Assembly: GCF_025200925.1 (NCBI RefSeq)
Contig: NZ_CP104174.1
Span: 3,844,001-3,908,000, forward strand
Source of the DNA: Bradyrhizobium sp. CB1015
GTDB taxonomy: Bacteria > Pseudomonadota > Alphaproteobacteria > Rhizobiales > Xanthobacteraceae
DNA length: 64,000 nucleotides
Reading direction: 5' to 3'
Part shown: piece after piece, positions 9,304 to 17,530 of the stretch
Numbering within the stretch: the stretch's first letter is position 1
Layout of the letters: each line of letters opens with the position of its first letter
Notes under the pieces: generated by a model
What the model was told of the DNA's origin: nothing
Database searches by the model: none
What the model saw: only the letters and a program-made list of their open reading frames with translations
Program-made: the position numbers and the translations under genes

Positions 9304-10136
9304 AACCGGCGCCCTTTGCCTACGAGCGCCCGCGCGACCTCGATTCGGCTCTCTCGATGCTGGCTGCAAGCAATGGATCGGCGAAGATCATCGCCGGCGG
9401 CCAGTCGCTCGGGCCGATGCTCAATCTGCGGCTGGTGCAGCCGGAGCTGATTATCGATATCTCCGGTCTCGCCGAGCTCAAACGCGCAGAGGTCTCCGGC
9501 GACGAGCTGGTGCTCGGCGCCCTCGTCACCCATGCTGATATCGAGGACGGGCGCACGGCTGACGTGACCCGCGGGGCCATGAGGGCCGTCGCCGCCAATA
9601 TTGCGTACCGCGCCGTGCGCAACCGCGGCACGATCGGCGGCTCGCTCAGCCATGCCGATCCCGCCGCGGACTGGATTTCGGCGCTGGCGGCCCTGGGCGC
9701 GCGCGTGACGCTGCGCAGTCTTGCCGGTGCGCGCTCGATGGTCGTCGAAGCGTTTGTGGTCGGTGCGCTGGAATCTGCGCTTCATATTGGCGAGATTGTC
9801 GAGGCGGTCCATGTGCCGGCACGATCGGCGTCGGCGCATTGGGGTTATGCCAAGAGCTGCCGCAAGACCGGCGAATTCGCCGATGCGATCGGTGCAATAT
9901 TGGTCGACCCCACCGTCGCTTCGGCGCGTGTCGTGATCGGCGCAATCGATACCGCGCCCATCGTCTTGACTGATGCCGCAGAGCTGTTCGGCGGCCGGAT
10001 CGCCGCCGACTACAAGCAGCGTTTCGATGTCCGTGCCGCCGATGCCGTTCTCGCAAGCGCGGGCATCGACGATGCCGCGCAGCGCCACATCCACGTCAGC
10101 GTGCTGAAGCGCGCCGTTCTGGAGGCCGCGGCATGA
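9300..10136 (+). CDS. Molybdenum hydroxylase FAD-binding subunit (CoxM family), set 1
   Basis: A 278-residue FAD subunit that passes electrons from the iron-sulfur centres to the final acceptor. The FAD-binding motifs of the CoxM/XDH family are present: AGGQSLGPMLNLRL near residue 31 and NRGTIGGSLSHADPAAD near residue 107. The C-terminal CO_deh_flav_C-like domain is visible (HIHVSVLKRAVLEAA at the end). ATG overlaps the stop of the large-subunit gene by four bases, and its own stop overlaps the next start in the same way, so the three genes are translationally coupled. The gene order large, medium, small differs from coxMSL. Confidence 0.9.
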   Translation: MKPAPFAYERPRDLDSALSMLAASNGSAKIIAGGQSLGPMLNLRLVQPELIIDISGLAELKRAEVSGDELVLGALVTHADIEDGRTADVTRGAMRAVAANIAYRAVRNRGTIGGSLSHADPAADWISALAALGARVTLRSLAGARSMVVEAFVVGALESALHIGEIVEAVHVPARSASAHWGYAKSCRKTGEFADAIGAILVDPTVASARVVIGAIDTAPIVLTDAAELFGGRIAADYKQRFDVRAADAVLASAGIDDAAQRHIHVSVLKRAVLEAAA

Positions 10137-11329
10137 CCACGATCGCGCTTCAGGTCAATCGCCGCGCGGTGGAGCTGCCGGCCGAGCCGCGCACGAGCCT
10201 GGCCGATTTCGTCCGCGACAAGCTCGATCTCACCGGCACGCATCTCGGCTGCGAGCACGGCGTCTGCGGCGCCTGCACCGTGCTGCTCGACGGCGTGCCG
10301 GCGCGCTCCTGCATCACCTATGCGGCGGCCTGCGACGGCGCCGACGTCACCACCATCGAAGGCCTCGACGAGGACGAGATCACCACCGAGCTGCGCGCCG
10401 CCTTCACCCGCGAGCACGCGCTGCAATGCGGCTATTGCACGCCGGGCATGCTGGTCTCGGCGCGCGACCTGGTGCTGCGTCTGCCCGACGCCGACGAGCG
10501 CCAGATTCGCATCGGTCTCAGCGGCAATCTCTGCCGCTGCACCGGCTATGTCGGCATCGTGCGCGCGGTGCAGTCCGTGATTGAAGCGAGGCGCGCGCGC
10601 AACATCGCGCCGGTGGCGGATGGCGGCCGGACCGGGCTCGGCCCCGTCGGGTCGGGACGCGCCGCGTCCGGTCGCAGCGAGCCGCGGCCTGCGCAACAAG
10701 CGCTGGCTGCGGCCTCAGAGAATATCGCAGCCGGCAGTATCCCCGACTTCACGCCGGCGACCGTGCTCGACCAGCGCTTTACGCTGCCGCATCCGCCGGC
10801 AAAGGTGTTCGCGCTGTTCGACGACATCGTAGGCATCGCATCCTGCCTCCCTGGCGTATCGCTGACGTCGCCGCCAAAACCGGAGCGCGTCGAAGGATTG
10901 ATCCGAGTCAGGCTCGGGCCGATCGCCGCCGCCTTTGAGGGCGCCGCGCGTGTCGAGCGGGATCCCGCGACACTCTCGGGGCGCATCGTCGGCATCGGCA
11001 CCGACCAGCGCAGCCATTCGGCGACGCAGGGCGAGATCCGTTACCGCCTGCTGCCGCTGGATGGTGGCGCCGCGACCGCGGTCGAATTGTCGATCGGCTA
11101 CGCGCTCACGGGAATGCTGGCCCAGGTCGGCCGTCCCGGTCTCGTGCGAGACCTCGCCCGGCGCCTGGTAGCGGACTTCGCCGCCAATCTCGATCGCCAC
11201 ATGTCCGGGGCCTCCTCGGGGCAGGTAGCTCCGGCGGAGCTCAGCTTCTGGTCGATTGCATCGGACGTCTTGCGAGCCCGGCTCGCGCGACTATTTCACC
11301 GCGCCTTCGGAAGAGATGGCGCGGAATGA
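10133..11329 (+). CDS. 2Fe-2S subunit fused to a CoxG-like SRPBCC domain, set 1
   Basis: Residues 1-155 form a complete small subunit: the plant-type cluster cysteines are in GCEHGVCGACTVLLDG, and the second cluster lies in CGYCTPGM and NLCRCTGY. A low-complexity Gly/Arg/Ala linker (about 156-205) leads to a CoxG-type SRPBCC domain (TVLDQRFTLPHPPAKVFALF to about residue 345). CoxG is normally a separate protein that helps CO dehydrogenase bind the membrane. Here the C-terminal tail looks amphipathic rather than a clear membrane helix. The stop is at 11329; 76 bases separate it from the next gene. The reading frame is continuous, so this is a real fusion (398 residues). Confidence 0.88.
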   Translation: MTTIALQVNRRAVELPAEPRTSLADFVRDKLDLTGTHLGCEHGVCGACTVLLDGVPARSCITYAAACDGADVTTIEGLDEDEITTELRAAFTREHALQCGYCTPGMLVSARDLVLRLPDADERQIRIGLSGNLCRCTGYVGIVRAVQSVIEARRARNIAPVADGGRTGLGPVGSGRAASGRSEPRPAQQALAAASENIAAGSIPDFTPATVLDQRFTLPHPPAKVFALFDDIVGIASCLPGVSLTSPPKPERVEGLIRVRLGPIAAAFEGAARVERDPATLSGRIVGIGTDQRSHSATQGEIRYRLLPLDGGAATAVELSIGYALTGMLAQVGRPGLVRDLARRLVADFAANLDRHMSGASSGQVAPAELSFWSIASDVLRARLARLFHRAFGRDGAE

Positions 11330-11405
11330 TCGGCGCGCCGGCGCCGCGGAATGACGAAGCCTGGAACTGACTAGACATCAACAGCGTGGGATTTGGAGAG
11401 ACAGC

Positions 11406-12560
11406 ATGACACGAACACTCGGACTGGTTCCGGCCATCGCGCTGGCGACGGCCTTGTTTGGCGGCGCAGCGGGGGCGCAGACCATCAAGATCGGCGTCAA
11501 CGAGCCGCTCACCGGCGCTTTCGCGGCGTCCGGCACCTACGTCGTCAACGGTGCCAAGATCGCCGCCGACGAGATCAACGCCAAGGGCGGCGTGCTCGGC
11601 AAGAAGATCGAGCTCGTGATCGAGGACAACAAGAGCAACCCGACGGAGGCCGCCGCCGTCGCCGAGAAGCTCATCACCAGCGACAAGGTGCCGGTCCTGA
11701 TGGGTGCCTGGGGCTCGAGCCTGACGCTCGCGGTGATGCCCAAGCTGATGGAATACGAGACGCCGATGGTGGTGGAGACCTCGTCCTCCGGCAAGATCAC
11801 GACGACGGGCAATCCCTTCATCTTCCGCATCTCGCCGCCCTCGGCGGTCGAGGCGGCCGCGTTCAAGGGCATCGTCGACAAGCTCGCGCTCAAGAAGGTC
11901 GACTTCCTCGTCATCAACAACGACTGGGGCCGCGGCACCGCCGAGGACTTCAGCAAGATGATGAAGGACAAGGGCATCAGCATCGGTCTGGTCGAGACCA
12001 TGGATCAGGGCGCGCAGGACATGAGCGCGCAGCTCTCCAAGATCAAGAGCTCGGATTCCGAGACGGTGATCGTCACCACCGCCGTCGATCAGCTGACCCT
12101 GATCTTCAAGCAGGCCGCGGCATTGGGCCTGAAGAAGCGCATCATCACCACCGGCGGCTCGCAGAACCCGGACCAGATCATCGCGCAAGCCGGCGCTGCC
12201 GCCAACGGCACCATGCATCTGACCACCTTCCTGCCCTGGTTCCCGGACAAGACGCCGAATCCGGAAGCCACCAACTATTTCATCGCGGAATGGAAGAAGC
12301 GCGGCTTCGAGTTCGCGGGCTGCACCGAGAGTTTTCGCGGCTATGACGGCATCCGCACCGTGGCCGCCGCGATCGAGAAGGCCGGCAAGGCCGAGCCCGC
12401 CGCGATCAAGGCGGCGCTCTGGAACATCAACATCAAGGGGCTGAACGGCGACATCGTGTTCCGCAAGTCGGGCCCCGAGGGCAAGGAGAGCGGTCAGAGC
12501 CAGCCGAACGTCTATCTCATCGAGATCAACGACGGCAAGGTCGAGATGAAGACGCTTTAA
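11406..12560 (+). CDS. Liv-type ABC transporter substrate-binding protein
   Basis: A 384-residue periplasmic binding protein of the Peripla_BP_6/LivK family. The Sec signal peptide is MTRTLGLVPAIALATALFGG with cleavage likely after GAAGA near residue 24; the mature part begins with IKIGVNEPLTGAFA, the usual first strand. DTSSS-type ligand residues are suggested by VVETSSSGKITTTGNPFIF. GGAGAGAC-type ribosome site precedes the ATG. It is the first gene of an importer whose permeases and ATPases follow after a dispersed repeat. The close hydroxylase set 1 upstream suggests that the importer brings in that enzyme's substrate; this is an inference. Confidence 0.88.
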   Translation: MTRTLGLVPAIALATALFGGAAGAQTIKIGVNEPLTGAFAASGTYVVNGAKIAADEINAKGGVLGKKIELVIEDNKSNPTEAAAVAEKLITSDKVPVLMGAWGSSLTLAVMPKLMEYETPMVVETSSSGKITTTGNPFIFRISPPSAVEAAAFKGIVDKLALKKVDFLVINNDWGRGTAEDFSKMMKDKGISIGLVETMDQGAQDMSAQLSKIKSSDSETVIVTTAVDQLTLIFKQAAALGLKKRIITTGGSQNPDQIIAQAGAAANGTMHLTTFLPWFPDKTPNPEATNYFIAEWKKRGFEFAGCTESFRGYDGIRTVAAAIEKAGKAEPAAIKAALWNINIKGLNGDIVFRKSGPEGKESGQSQPNVYLIEINDGKVEMKTL

Positions 12561-12735
12561 AGCGCGATGAGATTAGGTTCGATGCAGCAACGAAGGAGGC
12601 GCGCTCCCTCGCCCGCTTGCGGGAGAGGGCTGGGGAGAGGGTGTCTCCGCAGCGGGACAATCCCCAAGAGGTGAAAGCCCTCACCCGCGCCGAGCCTGTG
12701 GCAATCGATCCGACCTAAAGCCCTTCCGCTTTAGC
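12557..12735. repeat. Dispersed palindromic element (copy A) between binding protein and permease genes
   Basis: This 179-base gap starts with TAAAGCGCGATGAG, overlapping the stop codon of the preceding gene, contains CTCGCCCGCTTGCGGGAGAG and a CCTCACCC segment, and ends with a GACCTAAAG/GCTTTAGC arm. The same order of blocks occurs at 32226-32416. It is probably transcribed with the importer operon and would form a hairpin in the mRNA. Confidence 0.75.
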
Positions 12736-12804
12736 ATGAGTCAATCCCCGGCGAGGGCGGCACGTTGCGGCCCTCGCCGGCACCCAGAACATCTAGGAAC
12801 GGCC

Positions 12805-13677
12805 TTGAGCGAATTCCTCCAGCATCTGATCAACATGCTCGTGCTCGGCGGCACCTATGCGCTGCTGGGCATCGGGCTGACCTTGATCTTCGGCATCATG
12901 AACGTCGTGAACTTCACGCATGGCGTGCTCTACACGTTCGGCGCCTACGTCATGTTCATCGTGGTGCAGCAGCTCGGGCTGAATTTCTTTCTCGCGCTGC
13001 CCGTGGCCGTGCTGGCCGGATGGCTGCTGGGTGCGGCCATCGAATTGACCTTGCTGCGTCCGCTGCGCGGCTCCGACATCGACACCACCATGCTGGTGAT
13101 GATCGGCGCCTGGATCGCAATGCAGTCGGGCACGCTGTGGATCTGGGGCGGCGTCGCCAAATCGGTGGCGACGCCATTCCCGGAAGCGCCGCTGGTGCTC
13201 GGGCCGGTCTCCGTTTCATGGCTGCGCCTGTTCGTCCTGGCCGCCGCGGCCATGTTGATCCTGGTGACGTATCTGCTCATCAACAAGACCAGCCTCGGCC
13301 GCGCGATGCGGGCGACCTTCCAGGATCACGACACGGCGTCCCTGATGGGCGTCAATGTCGACATGATCTACACCTCGACCTTCGCGATCGGCTCCAGCCT
13401 CGCCGCCGCCGCGGGCGCTCTGCTCGGGCCGGTCTACGTGATCTTCCCGCAGATGGGCGATCTCGCCGCCGTCAAGGCCTTCGCCATCGTCATCCTCGGC
13501 GGCCTCGGCAACATCACGGGCGCGGTGATCGGCGGCTTCATCCTGGCGCTGGCAGAGGAGCTCGGCGCCGGCTACGTCTCGTCAGGCTACCGCGACGCCA
13601 TGGGCTTTCTCATCATCATCGCCGTGCTGATCTTCCGGCCGACGGGCCTGTTCGCGCGTGCGGAGCGCGTCGGATGA
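12805..13677 (+). CDS. Liv-type ABC transporter permease (LivH family)
   Basis: A 290-residue inner-membrane permease, one half of the channel for a branched-chain amino acid-like or other small organic substrate. It has the LivH opening (INMLVLGGTYALLGIGLTLI) and the loop FGIMNVVNFTHGVLYTFGAY. The ATPase contact region GRAMRATFQDHDTASLMGVN is intact. I chose the TTG at 12805 because AGGA lies 8 bases upstream and because the preceding 23 codons are Arg/Pro-rich and unlike the family. Its stop overlaps the livM-like start (ATGA). Confidence 0.87.
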   Translation: MSEFLQHLINMLVLGGTYALLGIGLTLIFGIMNVVNFTHGVLYTFGAYVMFIVVQQLGLNFFLALPVAVLAGWLLGAAIELTLLRPLRGSDIDTTMLVMIGAWIAMQSGTLWIWGGVAKSVATPFPEAPLVLGPVSVSWLRLFVLAAAAMLILVTYLLINKTSLGRAMRATFQDHDTASLMGVNVDMIYTSTFAIGSSLAAAAGALLGPVYVIFPQMGDLAAVKAFAIVILGGLGNITGAVIGGFILALAEELGAGYVSSGYRDAMGFLIIIAVLIFRPTGLFARAERVG

Positions 13678-14717
13678 GGACAATCGTCACCATTCTCGCC
13701 GTCGCGGCGCTTGCCTCGGTGCCGCTCTGGCTGCGCGATCCCTATCTGCTCAACGCGCTGATTACGACCGGCATCTTCGTCATCGGGGCGATGAGCCTCA
13801 ATCTGCTGCTCGGCTTCACCGGCCAGCTCAGCCTCGGCCATATCGCCTTTTTCGGCATCGGCGCCTATGTCAGTGCACTGACATCGCTCGGCTTCGACAT
13901 CGGCCTGCCCGGGGGTTTTCGTCTTGTCCATGCACCCTGGCCGCCGATCATAGGCTTCGTGCTGGCGATCCTGGTCGCGGGATTGTGCGGCTATTTCGTC
14001 GGTCTGCTGTCGTTCCGCGTCCGCGGCGCCTATTTCGTCATTGTGACGATCTCCTTTGCCGAGGTGGTCCGGCTGGTCGCGCTGAACTGGGTCGAGCTGA
14101 CGCAGGGCCCGCTGGCGCTGACCAACATTCCCTCCATCGCGTTGCCCTTGCCCGGTTTTGGCGAGCTGACGCTGCGCACGAAATTCCACAATTACTATCT
14201 CGTCCTGGTCGTCGCGCTCACCGCCTATCTCCTGATCGCGCGCCTCGTTCATTCCCATTTCGGCCGCGCCATGCGTGGCCTGATGGAGAACGAAACGCTC
14301 GCGGTCTCCGTCGGCATCGACGTGACCAGGACGCTGACGATTGCCGCGGTGATCTCCGCCGCGATCGCGGGTGGGGCCGGCAGCCTCTATGCGCACTACA
14401 TCCGGATCATCGATCCCGAAGTCTTCGCCTTCATCAACACCGTCACCATGGTGATCATGGTCATCACCGGCGGCAAGGGTTCGCTGGCGGGGCCCGTCCT
14501 CGGCGGCCTGATCTTCGGCCTGCTGCCGGTGGCGCTGCGGCCGGTGATGGCGCCGGAGGCGCAGTGGATCGCCTATGGCGGCGTGCTGATCGCGATCCTG
14601 TTCGTGATGCCGCGCGGTATCGTGCCCTCGCTCGCATTGCGCTTGGCGAAGCGGCGGCGGCCGGCGGGGCCCGCGCCCGTGACCCTCACGGAGACCGCTG
14701 CCAAGGAGCCGGCGTGA
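13674..14717 (+). CDS. Liv-type ABC transporter permease (LivM family)
   Basis: A 347-residue permease, partner of the preceding LivH protein. The family core MSLNLLLGFTGQLSLGHIAF starts near residue 40, and the coupling loop GRAMRGLMENETLAVSVGID lies near residue 200. A short basic, Pro-rich tail follows the last helix. The ATG overlaps the stop of the upstream gene by four bases, and its own TGA shares one base with the next ATG, so translation is coupled throughout. Confidence 0.9.
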   Translation: MRTIVTILAVAALASVPLWLRDPYLLNALITTGIFVIGAMSLNLLLGFTGQLSLGHIAFFGIGAYVSALTSLGFDIGLPGGFRLVHAPWPPIIGFVLAILVAGLCGYFVGLLSFRVRGAYFVIVTISFAEVVRLVALNWVELTQGPLALTNIPSIALPLPGFGELTLRTKFHNYYLVLVVALTAYLLIARLVHSHFGRAMRGLMENETLAVSVGIDVTRTLTIAAVISAAIAGGAGSLYAHYIRIIDPEVFAFINTVTMVIMVITGGKGSLAGPVLGGLIFGLLPVALRPVMAPEAQWIAYGGVLIAILFVMPRGIVPSLALRLAKRRRPAGPAPVTLTETAAKEPA

Positions 14718-15499
14718 TGACGGCGCGCAGCATTGCCATGACCATCGATCAGGTCGCGGTCCGCTTCGGCGGCCTTGTTGCGATCTCCGACATGAGCTTT
14801 GAGGTCGGCGAGGGCGAGATCGTCAGCCTGATCGGGCCGAACGGTGCCGGCAAGACCACCGCCTTCAACGTCATGACCGGCTTCCTGACGCCGAGCGCCG
14901 GCCGCGTCACCTATCGCAACACTGCGCTCGCCGGTCTGAAGCCGCACGAGATCGCCGATCTCGGCCTGATCCGCACCTTCCAGCGCACCAGCGTATTCCC
15001 GAACGACACCGTCTATGACAACCTCCTGATCGGCCTGCACCGGCAGGGTCGGGTCCGGCTGCTCGACGCCATCCTCGGCCTGCCAGGCGCCCGCGCCTCG
15101 GAGCGCCGCTTACGGCAGCGGGCAGGCGAGCTGCTCGAATGGGTCGGGCTCGAACGCCGCGCCCACGATGCGGCGGGCTCGCTTTCCTACGGCGAGCAGC
15201 GTCTCGTCGGTGTCGCGCTGGCGCTCGCTGCGGAGCCGTCGATGCTGCTGCTCGACGAGCCGGTCTCCGGCATGAACGCCTCGGAGACCCATCGCTTCGT
15301 CGAATTGATCCGTGGCATCCGCGACCGCGGCATCACAATTTTGCTGGTCGAGCACGACATGCCGATGGTGATGACGGTCTCGGATCGCATCGTGGTGCTC
15401 AACTATGGCCGCATCATCGCCGAAGGGACGCCGGAGGTGATCCGCAATGATCCCGCGGTGATCGAAGCCTATCTTGGACATGGAGCAGGACGTGCTTGA
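14717..15499 (+). CDS. Liv-type ABC transporter ATPase (LivG family)
   Basis: A 260-residue cytoplasmic ATPase that powers the importer. Walker A is GPNGAGKTT, the signature region is SLSYGEQRLVGVALALA (LSYGEQ replaces LSGGQ, normal for LivG), Walker B is MLLLDEPVSGM and the switch His is in LVEHDM. The last bases overlap the next ATPase gene by 20. Length and order (H, M, G, F) match standard Liv operons. Confidence 0.9.
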   Translation: MTARSIAMTIDQVAVRFGGLVAISDMSFEVGEGEIVSLIGPNGAGKTTAFNVMTGFLTPSAGRVTYRNTALAGLKPHEIADLGLIRTFQRTSVFPNDTVYDNLLIGLHRQGRVRLLDAILGLPGARASERRLRQRAGELLEWVGLERRAHDAAGSLSYGEQRLVGVALALAAEPSMLLLDEPVSGMNASETHRFVELIRGIRDRGITILLVEHDMPMVMTVSDRIVVLNYGRIIAEGTPEVIRNDPAVIEAYLGHGAGRA

Positions 15500-16196
15500 G
15501 ATCCGCGATATGGTCTGCGGCTACGGTGGCGTCACCGCGCTGCGCGGCATCTCGCTCGACGTGAAGGCAGGGCAACTGGTCGCCCTGATCGGCGCCAACG
15601 GCGCCGGCAAGAGCACGACGCTGCGCGCGATTTCCGGCCTGGTGCCGCCGCGCTCGGGCCAGATGAAGTTCGAGGGCATCGACATCACCGGCGCGAGGCC
15701 GCCGCGCGTGTTGGCGAGCGGGATCGCGCATTGCCCGGAAGGGCGGCGCGTCTTTCCGCATATGAGCGTCGAGGAAAATCTCGACATGGGGGCATACCTT
15801 CGTCGTGGTTCGGGTGAGATCGCGGCCGACCGCGACCGCATCTACACGGAATTTCCGCGGCTCGCCGAGCGGCGTCGGCAGGCGGCGGGCACGTTGTCGG
15901 GCGGCGAGCAGCAGATGCTCGCGATCGGCCGCGCGCTGATGTCGCGGCCGCGGCTGATCATGTTCGACGAGCCCTCGCTTGGGCTTGCCCCCAACATCGT
16001 CGAGCGCACCTTTGCGATCATCCGCGGCATTCGCGATGCCGGCACCACGGTGCTGCTGGTAGAGCAGAACGCCTTCGCTGCGCTCGAGATGTGCGACCAT
16101 GCCTATCTGCTCGAGAACGGCCGCATCGTGCTGTCGGGCGCCGGGACCGAGCTGATCGCGAACGAGCATGTGCGCAAGGCCTATCTCGGTGGGTGA
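15480..16196 (+). CDS. Liv-type ABC transporter ATPase (LivF family)
   Basis: A 238-residue second ATPase of the importer. Walker A is GANGAGKST, the signature is [16 protein letters not shown], Walker B is LIMFDEPSLGLAP and the switch region is LLVEQNAFAALE. The LivF-typical ENLDMGAYLRRG is present. The ATG at 15480 is used; a TTG six bases earlier is in frame. It overlaps the 3' end of the LivG gene by 20 bases, and the Rieske gene starts inside its 3' end. Confidence 0.9.
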   Translation: MEQDVLEIRDMVCGYGGVTALRGISLDVKAGQLVALIGANGAGKSTTLRAISGLVPPRSGQMKFEGIDITGARPPRVLASGIAHCPEGRRVFPHMSVEENLDMGAYLRRGSGEIAADRDRIYTEFPRLAERRRQAAGTLSGGEQQMLAIGRALMSRPRLIMFDEPSLGLAPNIVERTFAIIRGIRDAGTTVLLVEQNAFAALEMCDHAYLLENGRIVLSGAGTELIANEHVRKAYLGG

Positions 16197-16521
16197 CGAC
16201 GCCGGGTGGATTGCCGTCTGCGATCTCGACCGGCTGAAGGCGAAGGCGATCGTCCGCGTCGCCGGGCGCGACCTGCTCGTGATCTGGAACGGGGGCAACG
16301 TCGTCGCCTGCGAACGTGCATGCCCGCACGAACAGGCGGATCTGGCCTTGGGGCAGGTGACGGCCGGGCGCCTGAATTGTCCCCGCCATGCGGCATCATT
16401 CGATTTGCGCGACGGCGCGATCAGTGCGGGATGGCCGAGCCGTCCGCTGCGGCTTTATCCGGTGCGGATCATAGGCGAGCGAATCTGGATTGAGGTGCAG
16501 GAGCGGCAGCCTGGGCGATGA
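16189..16521 (+). CDS. Small Rieske [2Fe-2S] ferredoxin-like protein
   Basis: A 110-residue soluble Rieske protein. The cluster ligands are seen as CPH and CPRH separated by 16 residues, the classical C-x-H / C-x-x-H pattern. There is no signal peptide or membrane anchor, so it resembles the ferredoxins of ring-hydroxylating oxygenases or the NirD group. The GTG at 16189 lies inside the last codons of the LivF gene (8-base overlap), which makes it the final gene of the importer operon. No oxygenase terminal subunit is nearby; the obvious redox partner in the neighbourhood is molybdenum hydroxylase set 1. That partnership is an inference. Confidence 0.85.
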   Translation: MGDDAGWIAVCDLDRLKAKAIVRVAGRDLLVIWNGGNVVACERACPHEQADLALGQVTAGRLNCPRHAASFDLRDGAISAGWPSRPLRLYPVRIIGERIWIEVQERQPGR

Positions 16522-16645
16522 TGACATCATGCCCCTGTTTTGCCCGACGAGTCAAAGCAGCGGCGGCGACTTCGATCGACCCTCAAACAATTCGCCTTTG
16601 CAAACAACGACATCGCTACTGTGCATGGGGTTGTTTTCGCGAGTT

Positions 16646-17506
16646 TCAGTCCAATAGCCGCCGCGCGGCCTCCACTAGGACTCCGTCCGGCCGACGCAGA
16701 GCCTCCAGAATGGTGAAATGGTCGGCGCCTTCGACCGCGATGAGCCTGCCCGGCGCTCCCGCCGCCACGCGCCTGTCGAAGAGATTGATCGAATCGCAGA
16801 CGAGCGCCGGCAGCTCGCTGCTGCCATAGGCGATGTCGAGGCGTTTCCGGGTGACGGGCAGGCGCAGCGGCGACAGCGTGGCGATCTCCTCGTCCGTCAG
16901 CTTCAGCGCCTCGTTCAGCCCCGTATCGCGGATCGGCGCGAGATCGTAGACGCCCGAGAGCGCCAGCCCCGCATGGACACGCGGGTGATCCAGCGCCATC
17001 GCAGCAAGATGGGCGCCGGCGGACCAGCCCGACAGCACGACCGGCCCGGCAACGCCATAGGACGCGCCATGCGCCGCGAGCCAGTCGAGTGCGCGCGGGA
17101 TCTCGGCGACGATGTCGGTGAGGGACACCTCGGGCGCCAGCGAATAGCCGGGTATCGCAACCGACCAGCCATGCGCGGCGACGCCTTCGACCAGCATGGC
17201 GAACAGCTCGCGCGAATTGCGCTGCCAGTAGCCGCCATGCAGGAACACCAGGCAGGGCGCATCAGGCTGCGCGGCCAGATAGAGGTCGATCTTGTTGTTC
17301 GCCCGCTCGCCATAGGGCAGGTCAAGGTGGGACGTCAGCGCGCCCCGCAGCCGGCTTGAGGCTTCGTTGCGCTCGGCGATCAGCGCCGGGCTGTTCTTGA
17401 CCGCCGCATTGTTGTCATAGGCCGCGCTACGCTCCGCCCGGGAGAGCTCGGACCACCGGTCGCGGGGGTCGAGCGGCCGAATTGTCGAATGCGCGTTCTC
17501 AACCAT
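16646..17506 (-). CDS. Alpha/beta hydrolase, kynurenine-formamidase-like
   Basis: A 286-residue cytoplasmic esterase/amidase fold. The oxyanion motif HGGYWQRN (near 94-101), the nucleophile elbow GWSAGAH (Ser) and a late GADHF with the catalytic His resemble bacterial and eukaryotic arylformamidases. The N-terminal segment (SRAERSAAYDNNAAV) is also seen in that group. It is the downstream neighbour of an amidase gene (24-base gap) and the MFS gene, all on the minus strand, so the three probably form one unit for hydrolysing an amide or ester. True N-formylkynurenine activity cannot be claimed. Confidence 0.82.
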   Translation of the reverse strand: MVENAHSTIRPLDPRDRWSELSRAERSAAYDNNAAVKNSPALIAERNEASSRLRGALTSHLDLPYGERANNKIDLYLAAQPDAPCLVFLHGGYWQRNSRELFAMLVEGVAAHGWSVAIPGYSLAPEVSLTDIVAEIPRALDWLAAHGASYGVAGPVVLSGWSAGAHLAAMALDHPRVHAGLALSGVYDLAPIRDTGLNEALKLTDEEIATLSPLRLPVTRKRLDIAYGSSELPALVCDSINLFDRRVAAGAPGRLIAVEGADHFTILEALRRPDGVLVEAARRLLD

Positions 17507-17530
17507 GGGATTCTCCGTTTGCGTCAGGCA

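Noticed and set aside
6928..11329. Aerobic CO dehydrogenase
   Set aside because: The large subunit has PYRGVAR instead of the copper-ligating AYRCSFR loop; set 2 has AMRGFG. Both are other molybdenum hydroxylases.
16522..16645. Possible dispersed repeat in a convergent gap (CCCCTGTTTTGCCCGACGAG and TGCATGGGGTTGTTTTCG)
   Set aside because: The words look familiar from Bradyrhizobium intergenic DNA, but there is no second copy in this window, so I cannot support it.
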